The notes beneath the pieces are model-generated. The model worked only from the letters and a program-made list of their open reading frames with translations. It was not told the DNA's origin and did no database searches. This document shows positions 1 through 10,359 of a DNA stretch of 64,000 bases, in pieces (position 1 is the stretch's first letter; every line of letters begins with the position of its first letter). The DNA lies in assembly GCA_027577595.1 (NCBI GenBank), contig JANBRJ010000036.1:87585-151584 (forward strand). Reading direction: 5' to 3'. Origin of the DNA: Coemansia sp. RSA 487. Taxonomy: Eukaryota; Kickxellomycota; Kickxellomycetes; Kickxellales; Kickxellaceae. A program made the position numbers and the translations under genes.

Positions 1-2
1 GG

Positions 3-1103
3 GGTGACATTTTATTTGTCAGACGCGGCCTAACAGATATAGGTTCTATGAATTGGGAAACGCCGTTGACTGTTACAAACCAGTATAAGGTTGGAAATGA
101 CTGCAAATATGATTATAATTTCAACACAAATGAAAACGACCTACTTTGTTCAAACACAACAACACATCCTCCGTATACATATTTGACAAACTGCGCTGTT
201 CCATACGGATCGGTTGAAGTATACATTTCAGGAAAAACATACGTCGCTGGTATTTACGTGTATACAGCTTTATTATCAGGCTGGGCTACCTGTACATTGC
301 AAAAAGGGCAAAACAGCATATATTTATTACTTGCCGACTATATTGCGTTTGCTTCCAAAGTTCTTGGCCGCTCTATAAATTATTATCCCAACAGCGGTGG
401 TATCGCCCCTCAATCGGATCCAGGGTACAGCATGACGAAATCCAGTTCTTTATTTATTACGAGAGCTATATTTGGTGATCTCTACGTCAATCAATCAAAG
501 GCGACAATAAGCAGTAGCAGCTCAAGCATGGCGGAGAGCACCAGCCAAGCTCCGAATTCCTCAACCTTTAGTTCAGACTACCAAAGCAGCGACAAAGAAG
601 CTGGTGTAACTAGTGGCGTGGACACTGTTTCTATCTATGCCTCCATATCTAGTTCAGAGATACTATCAACTACATTCAGCAACACTGGAGAAAATTCAAG
701 CGACAATCGAGATAAAGGCTCAAAAAAGGTTATTATTATCGGTGTAGTTTGCGGTGTGCTTGGCGGTTCAATTCTAACATACGTATTATGGTTTCTTTAC
801 AAAAGATGGAGAAAGGCTCACAGAAATATCTACAGAAATAGCGAGGCACGGATCGACATGCAAGGAATGCTTGTTGTCGACTCTGCCTACAATTCAATGC
901 CAGCATCCATATATATGCCCTCTACACCAGTGATACAACGCCTTGCACAAATACCATCTCCGTTAAGATCCAGCGCATCTATGTTAGCACCTATTAGTAG
1001 ATTTGACAGAGAGAGCCTCGAGAGCTTGGAGCAAGGACCATCACCATTATACGCACCCACTTTTCCATCATCGTCAATATGTAAACGACAGAGTTATTCC
1101 TAG
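3..1103 (+). CDS. Trypsin-like pseudoprotease membrane protein, copy A (5' partial)
   Basis: The reading frame is open back to the left edge: the codons before the first ATG (base 48) encode a stretch matching the same part of the copy at 6238-7761 (GD-I/V-x-F-x-RRGL-x-DI), so the gene starts outside the window and base 48 is not its start. What remains is the second half of the trypsin-like ectodomain, with the conserved Cys-Ala-x-Pro-Tyr-Gly-Ser segment where an active S1 peptidase has GDSGG, a Ser-rich stalk, one membrane helix at about bases 727-800, a basic KRWRK stop-transfer and a cytosolic tail. The tail ends near SPLY, a degenerate form of the PPxY motif of the other copies. It most resembles the 6238-7761 copy. 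Catalysis is unlikely by family comparison; the ligand is unknown. Confidence 0.8.
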   Translation, partial: GDILFVRRGLTDIGSMNWETPLTVTNQYKVGNDCKYDYNFNTNENDLLCSNTTTHPPYTYLTNCAVPYGSVEVYISGKTYVAGIYVYTALLSGWATCTLQKGQNSIYLLLADYIAFASKVLGRSINYYPNSGGIAPQSDPGYSMTKSSSLFITRAIFGDLYVNQSKATISSSSSSMAESTSQAPNSSTFSSDYQSSDKEAGVTSGVDTVSIYASISSSEILSTTFSNTGENSSDNRDKGSKKVIIIGVVCGVLGGSILTYVLWFLYKRWRKAHRNIYRNSEARIDMQGMLVVDSAYNSMPASIYMPSTPVIQRLAQIPSPLRSSASMLAPISRFDRESLESLEQGPSPLYAPTFPSSSICKRQSYS

Positions 1104-1629
1104 ACTTTCAATAGATGTTTTATAACCTAGTACATTAATATTTCAACACAAAAACATAATATTTTTTCTACGAGAAAGCATTCACGCAATGATAATAAAA
1201 GACGGAAAATGTGCACTACTTTTACATGTGTTTTTTTTACAAAAAGCATTCTACAAAGCCAAGGCTTTCTAAAAAACGAAATATGGTCTCTTTTAGATTG
1301 AACTACATCTGTCCTTAGTAGATATTGATTTTTCATTTTCTGAAATACGAAGCTGAAAGGGCGTGCTTTCTTTTTGGCTACTCCATTGCTTCTTTGCATC
1401 TTTATATATTTGAGAAACCCATTTCCTTTAAGCCTTTTCACAAGTCATTTGCCTTGTTAAGCAACGGTGAAATTTGCAATATACACGCCAGTCTCTGTAT
1501 ACTTGGCATAGGAAGGACACATCGTCACCGCCATAGTGGGCCCACAATGAGATGTTTGCATATGCTATAGTGGTTTATTTCTGCAACAAGTCTCGAATTT
1601 TAAAAGAAAAGTTTATTAGACAGATGATC
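1104..1629. other. Convergent 3' intergenic region
   Basis: AT-rich space between the stop codons of two convergent pseudoprotease paralogues. The short open frames here have no recognisable product. Nothing else is visible. Confidence 0.5.
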
Positions 1630-3129
1630 TTATTGCTTTTTGAATATAGATTTCCTCTTGTCTCCGCTATTTGTCAATGGCACATCATCGTCATATACTG
1701 GAGGCTGCTCTGAATGAGGTACGCCCATCATATTGGCACCAGCTTGGCTCTGGATCCGCCCATAGTAGGGACTGTTGTCTACAGCTACTTCATCCATATG
1801 TGCCATTGTTGCTCTGGAAACCGGATCCTCAATTGATAGCTTCCGGTTCTTATTCCATTGCCTAAACAGATAGAACAACCCTGCAACAAGAATGACTCCT
1901 CCGACAAATGCTACAACCACAGCAATGATAATGGTCTTGTGATTTGACTTGTCATTGTCGTCATCCTTCTCGCTTGGTGAGGAACCAGTAGCATCCTCAG
2001 ATAAACTTTCTGTATTCGACTCGTTATTGAATTCTAGACTGCTGGCATCGTCTTCACTAAAACTACCCTCATCATCGGAGTCAAAAGACGACTGTAACAA
2101 ATCCTTTGATGACATGTTGCTATCGGACGCTGATTCTGATGATAATGAAGATGATGATGTGAATGTGCCTTGATATTTAAAATAATCACCGCCGACGAGA
2201 CTGACAGTGCTCTTATCTGATGTACCAGGAGTTTTTAGCGTGTAACTGATGTCCAGCTCTGGGGCTATTTCATCGGTATGGGGGTGATAGTAAAACATAT
2301 GTGGGTCGATATTAGTAGCAGCGAATATGATCCAGTCCGACATCATTACGTAATAGTTGCGTACGGTTCCGGAATTACATAAACCATCGTCCCCAGCCTT
2401 TCCACTGACCGATGAGTAGCTGTAGAACCCAGCAAGATACAGAGTATCGTTCATATACGTGTACACAGTGCCGTAAGGAATATCACAAGGCGAAAGGTAG
2501 CTGTCAGGCGAGGGCACTGTGCTTGCGGAGCATGTAAAATCGTAAGAGTTTGTGTTATAAAGAACCGACATTGAGTCGCAGTTAGGGTCTTCTGCCGGCG
2601 GGTTCTTGGAAACTTCAGGATCCTTCCACGTCATAGAGTCCAGGTCGGTTATAGCGCTTCTCGAGTAAACCATATCGCCCCAGTAAAGCTCGCGCTTGAT
2701 TGCTATAGTATTGTTCCAAATTATATCCTGTCCTTTGTTGAATTGAATTACGGCAATGTTGTTTGCTTTTGTAGATGAGTCGTATTTAGGATGTACGGTG
2801 ATGCCATATACTTCATATTTGCCGGCCTTTCCATCGATGCCGTCATCAACATAAGCATCGTAGCTAGTTGAGGAGTTGAGATTAAGCCCGTTTGTGTAGT
2901 CCAAGCAATCAGCGCTAACAAGCGCGGCCAGGTTGGTAAATATCCCTAGCTCGCAAGACGTAATCTTGCCGTTCTTCGCCAGGATACCTCTTTTAATTGT
3001 CTTTAGGTCGCTGGTGACATCGCGTGTGGAAAGATGGGGCAACGAACTTGCTTCTGTAGGCTGGCTACAATGTAAAAGTATACTGCCGATGGCAATACAT
3101 ACGAACAATCTAGCTCGGGAAAAAGGCAT
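1630..3129 (-). CDS. Trypsin-like pseudoprotease membrane protein, copy B
   Basis: 499-aa type I membrane protein. Residues 1-27 look like a signal peptide. Residues about 44-300 have the layout of a chymotrypsin-fold (S1) peptidase with six well-placed cysteines (C59, C75, C184, C200, C215, C251). All three catalytic positions differ by motif alignment: the TAAHC motif reads VSADC (Asp74 for His), NNDIA reads ANNIA (Asn124 for Asp), and C-x-GDSGG reads CDIPYG (Tyr219 for Ser). An acidic Ser-rich stalk (320-395) precedes a membrane helix (about 398-421), a basic RQWNKNRK anchor and a tail with PPVY at 476-479, a WW-domain docking motif. I infer a surface receptor or scaffold rather than a protease. 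It faces copy A tail to tail. No intron is evident. Confidence 0.85.
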   Translation of the reverse strand: MPFSRARLFVCIAIGSILLHCSQPTEASSLPHLSTRDVTSDLKTIKRGILAKNGKITSCELGIFTNLAALVSADCLDYTNGLNLNSSTSYDAYVDDGIDGKAGKYEVYGITVHPKYDSSTKANNIAVIQFNKGQDIIWNNTIAIKRELYWGDMVYSRSAITDLDSMTWKDPEVSKNPPAEDPNCDSMSVLYNTNSYDFTCSASTVPSPDSYLSPCDIPYGTVYTYMNDTLYLAGFYSYSSVSGKAGDDGLCNSGTVRNYYVMMSDWIIFAATNIDPHMFYYHPHTDEIAPELDISYTLKTPGTSDKSTVSLVGGDYFKYQGTFTSSSSLSSESASDSNMSSKDLLQSSFDSDDEGSFSEDDASSLEFNNESNTESLSEDATGSSPSEKDDDNDKSNHKTIIIAVVVAFVGGVILVAGLFYLFRQWNKNRKLSIEDPVSRATMAHMDEVAVDNSPYYGRIQSQAGANMMGVPHSEQPPVYDDDVPLTNSGDKRKSIFKKQ

Positions 3130-3788
3130 CTTATTACAATAAAAGGAATAACAAAATAAAAGTTGTAGAAAAGCAAGAGATGTAGATATAAAACGCTTTG
3201 AAAAGCACTAATGAACCCTGTACCCACTCTCGTTTTTTTGCCTTTTTGAGTTTAGTTTCTCCTTGTATCCTCAAAAATGGAAATTGTTGGTGGTCTGAAA
3301 ATGCATATACAAAGAAGTGGAAACCATTTAAATCTGCAGAAAGGGGAAGGCAAATCCACGGGAATTGTCTGATTGCCAATGCAAGCCAGAAAGAGCCACT
3401 CTTTTGGCTCTGCAAAGACATGCATTAGCTTTCGTTAAGGAAAACAAGCCAAAAAAACCTGAACGACAATATCAGATTCCACTCCAAATTAATTTAGAGC
3501 TTAATTCGACATTGCAAGTATCCTTTTTTCCAAACACGCGAATGGAATGGCTTAATGGTTTCTTTGGCAATAATCATTAAATAATTTTATTAGGCAAGAA
3601 AAAAAGGGTTGTCCTTTTTTTTTGCTTTTAAAAACCATCAAGGCGCAAAAATAAAACTACCAACCACAGCCAGTTTTTTATCGTTGCTAATAAAAAAGCA
3701 TTTTTCAAATACACAAGATTTTCCCTTTTTCGAGTAGCAAGGGGGGGAGGAGAAGCCGAGCTGGGCAGACACAATCTGGGCAAAAAGA
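3130..3788. other. Intergenic: promoter of copy B
   Basis: Upstream region of copy B and 3' flank of the LPMO gene. T- and A-rich runs are present; a TATA-like element (TAGATATAAAAC, plus strand 3182-3193) does not obviously serve copy B. No gene is supported. Confidence 0.4.
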
Positions 3789-4913
3789 TCAAGCCCAGTC
3801 GCAGAGGATCGAGTTGTTGAATGGCTTGCAAGCAGTTTTGGCTGGGCAGCTGATCACAGCCGACCATGTGCCCCAAACACACGCCTGGTAGCCAGCACCA
3901 TCGGACGTGCATGCAAGGGTGCCGTGGGTGCAGGAAGCCGACGAGCCTTCATCTGCGGTAGACTCAGGAGCTGAACCGCCGTCAGTAGTCGACTCGACAG
4001 CAGGGGCATCCGTGGTGGGCTCAGGAGCAGAGTCGTCAGTGGTGGGCTCAGGAGCAGCAGGGGCCGACGAAACAGGAGCCTCTTCACCGACAGGCGAGCT
4101 CTCGCTCTGAACCATGTGGGCCACGGGTGCTACGGATGTGGTCTCGTAGACAGCAGAAGAAGTCGTGGCTTCGTAGACGGCAGGGGTTGTGGTCTCAGCA
4201 GCAACAGGAGTCGCAGAGTACGTGCCATTACCGCCAGACGAAGAGCCGCTAGGCGAGACGGTAACCATCGGCGCATCCTCGTAGTAGTTGAGGCCAGTGT
4301 CGTAGTTGCCGTTGAACGCAGGAATAGTCGGGTAATTGTCATGGTCTGCAATGACCATCTTTTTACCAGTGTACGATGAAGAGCTGGAGCCGGTAATGGC
4401 GACGTCGGCGCAGTTCATGTAGAACTCGCGGTTGCCGATGGCATTGACCCACGACCACGCAAAGACGACGCTGTCGGAGTTGGGCAATTCCTTGGGGAGC
4501 GTGAAGGTGTACTGAAGAACCTCGGGACTGTTGCTAGTGCTCGGTCCGTTGAAGAAAAAGTACTTCAGAACCTCGTAGACAACAGCGAATGTCTTCCCGC
4601 CGTCGTAGGAAACAGAGAACTGCGCGTGACCACCGCCATGAGCAGCGTTGTTTTGCAAGAACTGAACAGTGACAGACTGGCCCGCGGTCCAAGTGGCGAC
4701 AGGCGATGGCCATGGCGTATTAGACTTGCAAAGAACCGGCGAGGAAGGGTCGATGGGGTTCTTGATGTTGTAGTCCCAGCTGGCGCCGGCCGGAAGGGTC
4801 GTAGGCTTGTTGACGCACCAGGGGTTGAAGCGCGGGCAAGGGTCTGTCATGGTCATGTGGGCTGAGACCGATGCAACAAGGGCGGCGGCAATGGCAGAGA
4901 ATTTGAGCAACAT
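3789..4913 (-). CDS. AA11-like lytic polysaccharide monooxygenase with CBM19-like module
   Basis: 374-aa secreted enzyme, predicted to cleave chitin oxidatively with copper. The start is the ATG at 4911-4913; the longer open frame begins at TTG. Residues 1-18 are a signal peptide cut before His19, which would form the copper histidine brace. His92 in an A-H-GGG segment is the likely second ligand, and Tyr165 in NREFYMNCA the axial tyrosine; these match the AA11 pattern (HxxM N-terminus, HGGG, SYDGG, NRE-x-YMNC). A long Ser/Thr/Pro/Glu linker (about 230-325) leads to a six-cysteine module in the last 47 residues (C-x6-C-x9-C-x10-C-x5-C-x8-C), similar to CBM19 chitin-binding domains. A TATATA box lies near 5029-5034, about 115 bp upstream. 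AA11 assignment is by motif; chitin as substrate is inferred from the family. Confidence 0.85.
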   Translation of the reverse strand: MLLKFSAIAAALVASVSAHMTMTDPCPRFNPWCVNKPTTLPAGASWDYNIKNPIDPSSPVLCKSNTPWPSPVATWTAGQSVTVQFLQNNAAHGGGHAQFSVSYDGGKTFAVVYEVLKYFFFNGPSTSNSPEVLQYTFTLPKELPNSDSVVFAWSWVNAIGNREFYMNCADVAITGSSSSSYTGKKMVIADHDNYPTIPAFNGNYDTGLNYYEDAPMVTVSPSGSSSGGNGTYSATPVAAETTTPAVYEATTSSAVYETTSVAPVAHMVQSESSPVGEEAPVSSAPAAPEPTTDDSAPEPTTDAPAVESTTDGGSAPESTADEGSSASCTHGTLACTSDGAGYQACVWGTWSAVISCPAKTACKPFNNSILCDWA

Positions 4914-6237
4914 TTTTCTTCTATGGACAGATGTATCAACGGCTGAAACAAAAGGCGACTGAGGAGAGAGGGGTGGCAAAGGGAACAAGTAAGCTTCTAG
5001 CTAAAGGAACGTTTAATACGGCCAGCGTATATAGTTGCAAGGAACTAAAAAGAGAAAAAAGAGGTATTTATGAAAAATGAGAATGAGAACAGGAGCTGCT
5101 ACTGAAGAGAAAAAAAAAGAGAAATTTGAAAGCGGTTCCTCCAGATCACGTTGCCTTTATACCGAATAGACCGGGGTGTCGCAGTTTGGTTTGAATTGGC
5201 AAACCGAGCTATTTGTTTGGCGGTTTACAATGAGAAAATTACAGACCACAAGTATCTGCAGCGATTGAAAATTTTCTCAAGTAATGTGATGAACGATTGG
5301 CCAGGCACTATCGCTGGCTCATTACAAATGTAAAAGTGGAAGGTAGATCCTAGATGCAACATAGTGGCCATTCCTTATTTTTAGATCTTGTCCATTGCTG
5401 CGCTTTGTTGCATTTCGCATGCAGCTTTACAGCTGCCTGCATCGATATGAGCAGTTTATTCCGCTTCTGACAAAAACATTATTCTCTCAGTCTTCCTTTT
5501 TCAGCGAAAGCGTGACCAAAAAAAAATTCAATGACTTTGTTCAGTGTGGCCCTACTTCCCAACGGAGAACCGCTTCTCACTTTGCTCTGAAAACGTTTCA
5601 GAGTTGGGAAAACAGACAATTGCTGCGACTGATAGAAGGCTTATCAGTCAGATGTGCATATGGCTCATTGGATATATATCCAGATTGGGGAGGTGGGTTT
5701 TTCTTTTCAATCCCGAATCGCGTCTATGTTTTTACGAAAGGCAAAAGCCATTCTGTTCCAAGAAATTCGACAATTGAAAGAAAGCCCATTTCTGATAAAA
5801 TACAAAATCATTATAATAGCAGATATCTTGCTGGCTGAAGATTGTCAATTCCGCAAATATGTAAACACGACCTGCTGTTAAAATGATCTGCCTTGTCTTT
5901 TGGTGTCTCAAAACCTGATTAAAACATGTACAATGACATAAATGAGCGATTATTTGCAGAAACCATAAAAGTGAAAAACAGCCATTCAGTTGGCCTTTCG
6001 AGACGAATTGTCAAACAGTGAATGGCCAGTGACTGTTTCTCAGCGACATGATCCAGACCCGCAATGTGAGCGATCAGAAAGGATATGCATAAAAACAGCC
6101 TTTCCATTTTATCTTTTTTAAACACCATACTGTATGCTCTCTATAACATATAAGTACATTTTTACTAAATAAAGCTAAAGGTGTAAAAGCTGCTAGTCAG
6201 CCGCTGATGTACTTGGTGTTGACGTTATTTGTGCTGG
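4914..6237. other. Intergenic: LPMO promoter and 3' flank of copy C
   Basis: 1.3 kb without a convincing gene. The LPMO promoter occupies the left part (TATA-like sequence near 5030). An open frame at 5419-5838 (plus) has no recognisable domain or homologue and is not annotated. Confidence 0.4.
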
Positions 6238-7761
6238 TTATCTTGGTGCTGTTGTCGATATCCGTGTGTTGGGTTCGTATAGCGGGGGCAGATCATAGTC
6301 CAGATCATCGAAAATGTCTCTGTTAAAGTGATTGGTAGGCGGTGGTTGTGTAGATGGAGTCGGTCCCGATTCGACGAGCGAGTGTGTGGATGGCATTGAT
6401 GGAGCATTATTTGAATCAATAACAAGCATCGTTTGCATGTACATTTGCGCGTCCTTGTCCTTGTATACGTTCTTGTGCGATCTCTGCCACCTCTTGTAAA
6501 AGTACAACGATAAGCATGCCAAAATTATACCACCAAGTGTCCCGCAAACAGCTCCAATGATTGCATTCTTCTTTGAAGATGCGCTTCGGTTGCTGCTTGC
6601 GCCAGTATAGCCATCTTGATTCATGTCCGATCGATCTGCAGTGCTGTAGCCTTCATCATCACCATCACCATTCTGCTCCTTTGCAGTGTTTGTAGCCGAA
6701 CCATTAGAGCCATTTTGGGCTTCAGTGCCAGTTACACTGCGAGTTGAATCGCTCTGAGGCTTATCGCCGCTGGTTTCAGTACTACTTACAGCCGAAGAAG
6801 CTGGTGTACTTGAGCTGCTATCGTCAACCACCACATCGTTTTGATTTGCGTAAAGATCCCCGTCCAAAAATGTAACCCCATTGTCTGGTGTGGCTGGCGG
6901 TGACATGCTATATCCTGAATCTGATTGAGGCGATATGCCACCGCTGTTTGGATAATAACTGATCGAACGACCAAGCACCTTGGATGCAAACGCAATATAA
7001 TCGGCCAGTAGTATATAGCTGCTAGCTTGCAGGAAACGCAATGTGCATTCTATGTTTGTCCCCATTAACACGGTGTACGCGTAGAGACCAGCGACATACA
7101 CTTTCCCCGAAATGTACACACTGACAGACCCGTATGGAATGGCGCAGTTTGTCAGGTATGAAAGTGGTGCGTTGGTGGTTGCGTTGGAGCAGAAAAAGCT
7201 GTTTTCATTCGCTTTGAAAACATGCGAATTGTACCCGCATGAATTTGTTGTATCCAAGTTGTTGAGTGTAGTCATCGGTGTTGACCATTCCATAGCATTT
7301 ATATCTGCTAGACCACGTCTGGCAAATACAACGTCACCCCAGCTGCTCCCTCGGTTTATTGCAATGGAGTTTGACCAACTTGATGATCCGCCTTTGTTGA
7401 ACTGTAGCACAGCTATAGGGTTGGTATTTGTGTTGGCATCGTAATCTGGATGTACGGTTATTGAATAGACTGTGTATTTGACAGGAGTTTTGTCGATTCC
7501 TGCATCCAGATACACCTCGTACTTGGTGTTTTTATTAACGCTGCTTCCTGAAAAGTCGAGACATGGAGCTGCTACAAATGCAGCTGTGCTATCAATAACT
7601 CCGAGCTCGCAAGAGCTTTGTTTCCCGTTTTTAACAAGTACTCCGCCTTTAGTGCTTGAAATATCAGATACAGTGTCGCGAACGGCAAAAGCCCACGTCT
7701 TTGACGTCAAGAGAGTTGTGACGAACAAAATTGAAATGTAAAAATACAGTAACGAAAACAT
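6238..7761 (-). CDS. Trypsin-like pseudoprotease membrane protein, copy C
   Basis: 507-aa paralogue. A signal peptide/anchor at residues 1-25 precedes an S1-like ectodomain (about 38-290). Substituted triad positions: AAPC (Pro66 for His), TNPIA (Pro115 for Asp), C206-A-I-P-Y-G (Tyr210 for Ser). A Ser/Thr/Asn/Gly-rich stalk is followed by a membrane helix at about 400-422, KRWQRSHK, and a tail containing DYDLPPLY, with the PPxY motif at 492-495. Pro at the His position makes enzymatic activity implausible. It is transcribed divergently from copy D across a 1.16-kb shared promoter. It is closest to copy A, sharing the GRSI-x-YYPNSGGI segment and the juxtamembrane tail. A receptor-like or adhesion role is inference. 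Confidence 0.85.
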   Translation of the reverse strand: MFSLLYFYISILFVTTLLTSKTWAFAVRDTVSDISSTKGGVLVKNGKQSSCELGVIDSTAAFVAAPCLDFSGSSVNKNTKYEVYLDAGIDKTPVKYTVYSITVHPDYDANTNTNPIAVLQFNKGGSSSWSNSIAINRGSSWGDVVFARRGLADINAMEWSTPMTTLNNLDTTNSCGYNSHVFKANENSFFCSNATTNAPLSYLTNCAIPYGSVSVYISGKVYVAGLYAYTVLMGTNIECTLRFLQASSYILLADYIAFASKVLGRSISYYPNSGGISPQSDSGYSMSPPATPDNGVTFLDGDLYANQNDVVVDDSSSSTPASSAVSSTETSGDKPQSDSTRSVTGTEAQNGSNGSATNTAKEQNGDGDDEGYSTADRSDMNQDGYTGASSNRSASSKKNAIIGAVCGTLGGIILACLSLYFYKRWQRSHKNVYKDKDAQMYMQTMLVIDSNNAPSMPSTHSLVESGPTPSTQPPPTNHFNRDIFDDLDYDLPPLYEPNTRISTTAPR

Positions 7762-8919
7762 TATTAGTTAAAGAACAAAGGGACCATATAAATAAATAAA
7801 AGGCCAACAGAGCAGAAACAAAAATACAATAAACGGACCATTTAGGCGAAGATAATCCATGAATAGCTCTCCTCGTTTTCAAAGAAAAGCGCTCTTATAA
7901 GCTTCTTCGAAACGGATACACTTTTCAATTCCCACTCAAAAAAACTCTTTAAGAATGATTTTCCCTGGAAACTACAGCCAAAGTTTCTTTGTACCTGTTT
8001 TTTTTTGGCAAACGGATTTACTATTTAGTGAACATTTGCCTTTGTGTGCATAATGTGTGATTTTCTGCTTTCGCTCAATTTTTGCTACATAGAAAGGGAA
8101 GCGTTTCCATTTGAAACCAATTTCCGGTTCGATAGCAGTTTCCAATATCCTTCGTTTATACCTTTTCTCCACACACCAGCCAGAGAAACGGAAACAGTTA
8201 ATTTAATCACAAACGGTCTTGGAACCGGTCTCGCATCAATGGCTCCCCGCTAATTAGCAATGACTTTTTTGTTCAGTGTCCATTTTTGGTCCAGTGCACT
8301 GCATGTAGAAACCAACCTTTTCTATGCAAGTGAGCTACTTGTATAGATGCAAAGTGGTGGTTCAATAATGTCATGTAGTTTGTGCAATCACAACAACAAA
8401 CTTTTAATCACGTTTGCCAACAACATTTGGTAAAAACATCACTTGGAACAGTGCCATGTCCAGTGGTTATTTTAGGCTTTTGTTATTTAAAGGCAAGCTC
8501 CTATAAAGTTTTCCAGAAAAAGAGAATTATTTCCATATGTTTTTACTCATACAGGAACTAGGGTATAAATGACAGCAACATCGTCTTCAGTTGAGAGTGA
8601 AAGTGTGCAAGGCTTGGTTATCGATTTGCACTACGCGCGTTTTCCAATTTCTGCTTTTTAGACTTGTGTGTGGCTCGAAGCAAGAAAAGATATTTTGACA
8701 AGGGAAAGAACAACTGCATGCACCCTTTTCACACGAAATTGACATTTTTTTCAGCCATTTGCCATCTTGGCTGCAAGTACATTTAGGCACCTTTCTTCTC
8801 TTTAGTATCTGATTGTTGGTTCAAATAACTTTTTTTTCCCTTTTCTGTTTATCTCCTCAATCACCATCAGCACACCCTTTTGTTCTCTATTGTTTACTTT
8901 TTTAATCACTGGCAGAACA
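7762..8919. promoter_or_regulatory. Shared divergent promoter region of copies C and D
   Basis: Intergenic region between two head-to-head paralogues. It contains TATA-like stretches on both sides (for example around 7790-7800) and pyrimidine-rich tracts just before the copy D start. No gene is supported inside. Confidence 0.4.
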
Positions 8920-10359
8920 ATGCTCATTAGTTGCGCTCGTTCGATTTGCTATTCCCTGCTATTGCTTGCGGAGATGGCATCAAGCACAAGCGTCAAGCAA
9001 AGTCCTACACGACGTGACATCAGTGCACAAATTGCTGGAATGAAGGGTGGAATATTGGTAAAGGATGGTAAACAAACGTCTTGTGAGCTCGCGGTGCTGG
9101 ACAGCAAGTCGTCAATAGTCAGTGCTGACTGCCTAAATTATTCAGGCGGAAGCATAGACTCTAGCGTCAACTACGAGGTGTATCTGGACGATGGTATTGA
9201 TGGAAAGGCGGCCAAGTATAGTGTGGATAAGGTTTCTGTCAATCCAAACTACAACGCAACGAGTCTGGCCAACAACTTGGCAGTTCTCCAGTACAATTCT
9301 GATAGTACGGACACGTGGAACAACACTGTTGGCATTGGTCGTGACACATACTGGGACGGGCTGATATTTGTGCGTCGTACGCTTTCCGATATTGGACAGA
9401 TGGAGTGGGAAACGCCGGTCATAAACAGTACGCTTGAAGATAATCAGGATATTTGCAAGTCAATGTCGGTGCTTTTCGAAGCAAACAACATTGACTTTGA
9501 ATGTAGCGATCAGTTGATAGACGCGCCAATAACGTCTCTTGCTCTCTGTCAAGTCCCCTTTGGATCGGTGTACGCGATAATAGGCGATGGTATTTATCTT
9601 GCAGGTATATACAGTTACACGGCAACATACCAAGGTTCTGGTAACCTATGCTCCACAGGATTCAAAAGCAGCTACTACTTGTTACTCTCAGACTATTTGA
9701 CATACACATCGAACGTGATCGGCAGTTACCCCGCCTTTTATCCACTGTCAAACGCGACGTTCCCAAACACAAATGCATATTACGCCATGGACGAACCTAC
9801 AGATACGCAAGACTCTAACTACCGTGTAACAGGCGGCGACTATTACTCCCTCCAAGGCGACAATCTCAATCAGGCCTTATCGGCTCACTCTGAGGGGATA
9901 TCGTCGGATGGATTGCTTTCTGAAACAGAAACCGATAGTGGCAGCTCTAACTCATCAGATCAAAGCCACGACTCGGGTAATAACGGGGGACAGCCCAATA
10001 AAACCGCAATCATTGCTGGTGTTTGCGCCTCAGTTGGCGGTATTCTACTTGCATGCTTAATGTTCTTCCTGTATCGTCTTTGGAAACGTCGCAATACCAA
10101 CAAGGTAGATCCACTTACGCAGGCTCAAATTCGGGATATGCTTGAAACCGACATTGGAGGCACCGTTGTGCAGCCAGCTAATACGGGAAGAGGGAGCAGA
10201 GGTGGAGACATAGCTGTCGCACCCATGCTTGATTACGATTTGCCGCCAATATACGATGATCCTCAGCCAAACACTGCCACTGCTGCATTGGATGTTTCAA
10301 ACGGCACCAACTCTGACTATTCAAAAGTATACGTGGATAATAAGAGACATGCAGATTGA
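8920..10359 (+). CDS. Trypsin-like pseudoprotease membrane protein, copy D
   Basis: 479 aa from the ATG at 8920, which gives a short signal peptide (MLISCARSICYSLLLLAEMA); an in-frame ATG at 8890 would add ten residues. The ectodomain has the S1-like order with substituted triad positions: VSADC (Asp70), ANNLA (Asn119), CQVPFG (Phe214). Potential N-glycosylation sites are frequent. A Ser/Asp-rich stalk leads to a membrane helix starting near NKTAIIAGVC, then RLWKRR and a cytosolic tail with DYDLPPIY; the PPxY motif is at 442-445. The DYDLPPxY segment is shared with copy C although the surrounding tails have diverged, which points to selection on the motif. Function is unknown. Confidence 0.85.
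   Translation: MLISCARSICYSLLLLAEMASSTSVKQSPTRRDISAQIAGMKGGILVKDGKQTSCELAVLDSKSSIVSADCLNYSGGSIDSSVNYEVYLDDGIDGKAAKYSVDKVSVNPNYNATSLANNLAVLQYNSDSTDTWNNTVGIGRDTYWDGLIFVRRTLSDIGQMEWETPVINSTLEDNQDICKSMSVLFEANNIDFECSDQLIDAPITSLALCQVPFGSVYAIIGDGIYLAGIYSYTATYQGSGNLCSTGFKSSYYLLLSDYLTYTSNVIGSYPAFYPLSNATFPNTNAYYAMDEPTDTQDSNYRVTGGDYYSLQGDNLNQALSAHSEGISSDGLLSETETDSGSSNSSDQSHDSGNNGGQPNKTAIIAGVCASVGGILLACLMFFLYRLWKRRNTNKVDPLTQAQIRDMLETDIGGTVVQPANTGRGSRGGDIAVAPMLDYDLPPIYDDPQPNTATAALDVSNGTNSDYSKVYVDNKRHAD

Noticed and set aside
1127-1570. Short frames on both strands between copies A and B
   Set aside because: AT-rich, Phe/Lys-dominated composition with no conservation signal; typical noise.
5419-5838. Plus-strand frame of about 139 codons in the LPMO-copy C spacer
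   Set aside because: No recognisable motif, the surrounding sequence is AT-rich, and overlapping frames are equally long. It could be real but is not supportable.
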